Shown here: positions 7,317-7,592 of the stretch, in pieces | How positions within the stretch are numbered: the first letter of the stretch is position 1 | How the letters are laid out: the number at the start of each line of letters is the position of its first letter | Assembly: GCA_030147305.1 (NCBI GenBank) | Contig: JASLAE010000254.1 | Span: 1-7,592, forward strand | Origin: Cesiribacter sp. | GTDB taxonomy: Bacteria; Bacteroidota; Bacteroidia; Cytophagales; Cyclobacteriaceae | DNA length: 7,592 nucleotides | Reading direction: 5' to 3' | Program-made: the position numbers and the translations under genes | Notes under the pieces: generated by a model | Seen by the model: the letters and a program-made list of their open reading frames with translations, nothing else | What the model was told of the DNA's origin: nothing | Database searches by the model: none

Positions 7317-7332
7317 CGCAACGCTCGTTGCG
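7317..7332 (+). terminator. Inverted repeat after the exporter gene, possible terminator
   Basis: CGCAACG (7317-7323) and CGTTGCG (7326-7332) are a perfect 7-bp inverted repeat separated by CT; as RNA this would fold as a 6-bp GC-rich stem with a 4-base loop. It lies about 65 bases after the exporter stop. Only TTT follows (7335-7337), so it is a weak terminator by rule. A small operator for a dimeric regulator is an alternative reading. Confidence 0.4.
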
Positions 7333-7391
7333 CGTTTCCAGGACTCCCATGGCTACATTGCATGAATCTTCCTGTTTTACATTTTAGCGTA

Positions 7392-7592
7392 ATGGCTAAA
7401 AGGCAGGCATTTATTTCTGGGGAGAACCAATATGCAAACACCCCAAGCCAGAAGAGGCAATCATTCTTATCTTTTTCAGATTCTGACCGTGAGCCTGAGC
7501 AGAAGAGTTATACAGCTTGGGAAAGAAATAGTATTTTTCTGAAAGGATTATTTCCTAAATTGACCTGGGCTGCTTCTGCTGTAGCTTTTTGC
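7392..7592 (+). CDS. Possible start of an unknown gene, cut by the window end
   Basis: A frame opens at ATG 7392 and stays open for 67 codons to the last base. The product would start MAKRQAFISG, continue as a polar stretch rich in Ser, Gln, Glu and Arg (about 11-45), and end in a more hydrophobic segment, 'GLFPKLTWAASAVAF', that could begin a membrane helix. I recognise no family. TACATTTT at 7378-7385 is one mismatch from the Bacteroidetes -7 consensus but would leave almost no leader, and no Shine-Dalgarno sequence precedes this ATG. A better ribosome binding site (GGGGAG, about 7419-7424) precedes ATG 7432 in another frame, but that frame stops after 36 codons. Treat this as a candidate only. 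Confidence 0.35.
   Translation, partial: MAKRQAFISGENQYANTPSQKRQSFLSFSDSDREPEQKSYTAWERNSIFLKGLFPKLTWAASAVAFC

Noticed and set aside
7432..7542. 36-codon frame with a good GGGGAG ribosome binding site
   Set aside because: The site and spacing are good, but the product is short and basic without recognisable features, and the longer 7392 frame covers the same bases. Noted there as an alternative.
1..7592. CRISPR array, tRNA/rRNA genes, insertion sequences or a defence system
   Set aside because: No regularly spaced repeats, cloverleaf-like or rRNA-like sequence, transposase motifs or terminal inverted repeats were seen, and none of the identified proteins belongs to a known defence family.

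Overview
This window looks like chromosomal DNA from a Bacteroidetes bacterium, most likely of the Cytophagales/Hymenobacter/Pontibacter type. The main reason is a full-length hybrid two-component system (HTCS): sensor propellers, Y_Y_Y domain, histidine kinase, receiver and AraC domain in one chain, an architecture largely confined to this phylum. Supporting points are weak Shine-Dalgarno sequences at most starts, and a lipoprotein with acidic residues just after its lipidated cysteine. The order-level placement is an impression from protein style; no search was run.

Layout, all on the + strand: (1) at 2-205, the C-terminal half of a small bacterial PH-domain (bPH_1/DUF1696-like) protein cut by the window edge; (2) at 206-892, a long non-coding stretch with two hairpins and a possible decayed small gene; (3) at 893-1738, a 281-residue lipoprotein with a carboxypeptidase-regulatory-like beta domain, closed by a very clear intrinsic terminator at 1833-1857; (4) at 2026-6210, a 1394-residue HTCS; (5) at 6211-6530, a gap with a coding-like but interrupted frame; (6) at 6531-7250, a six-helix LysE/RhtB-family exporter with a good ribosome binding site; (7) at 7392-7592, a possible gene start running off the 3' edge.

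The genes do not form an obvious operon. The lipoprotein and the HTCS are separated by a strong terminator, and the HTCS and the exporter by 320 bp. HTCS proteins in this phylum usually sit beside the SusC/SusD and glycoside hydrolase genes they control. None of those is visible here, so this one is an orphan within the window and its target and ligand cannot be read from context.

I did not find a clearly new biological system. The points most worth a second look are the orphan HTCS with its divergent propellers and apparent internal base-composition step, the interrupted frame abutting the exporter gene, the probably surface-exposed lipoprotein of unknown role, and the unfinished frame at the 3' end.
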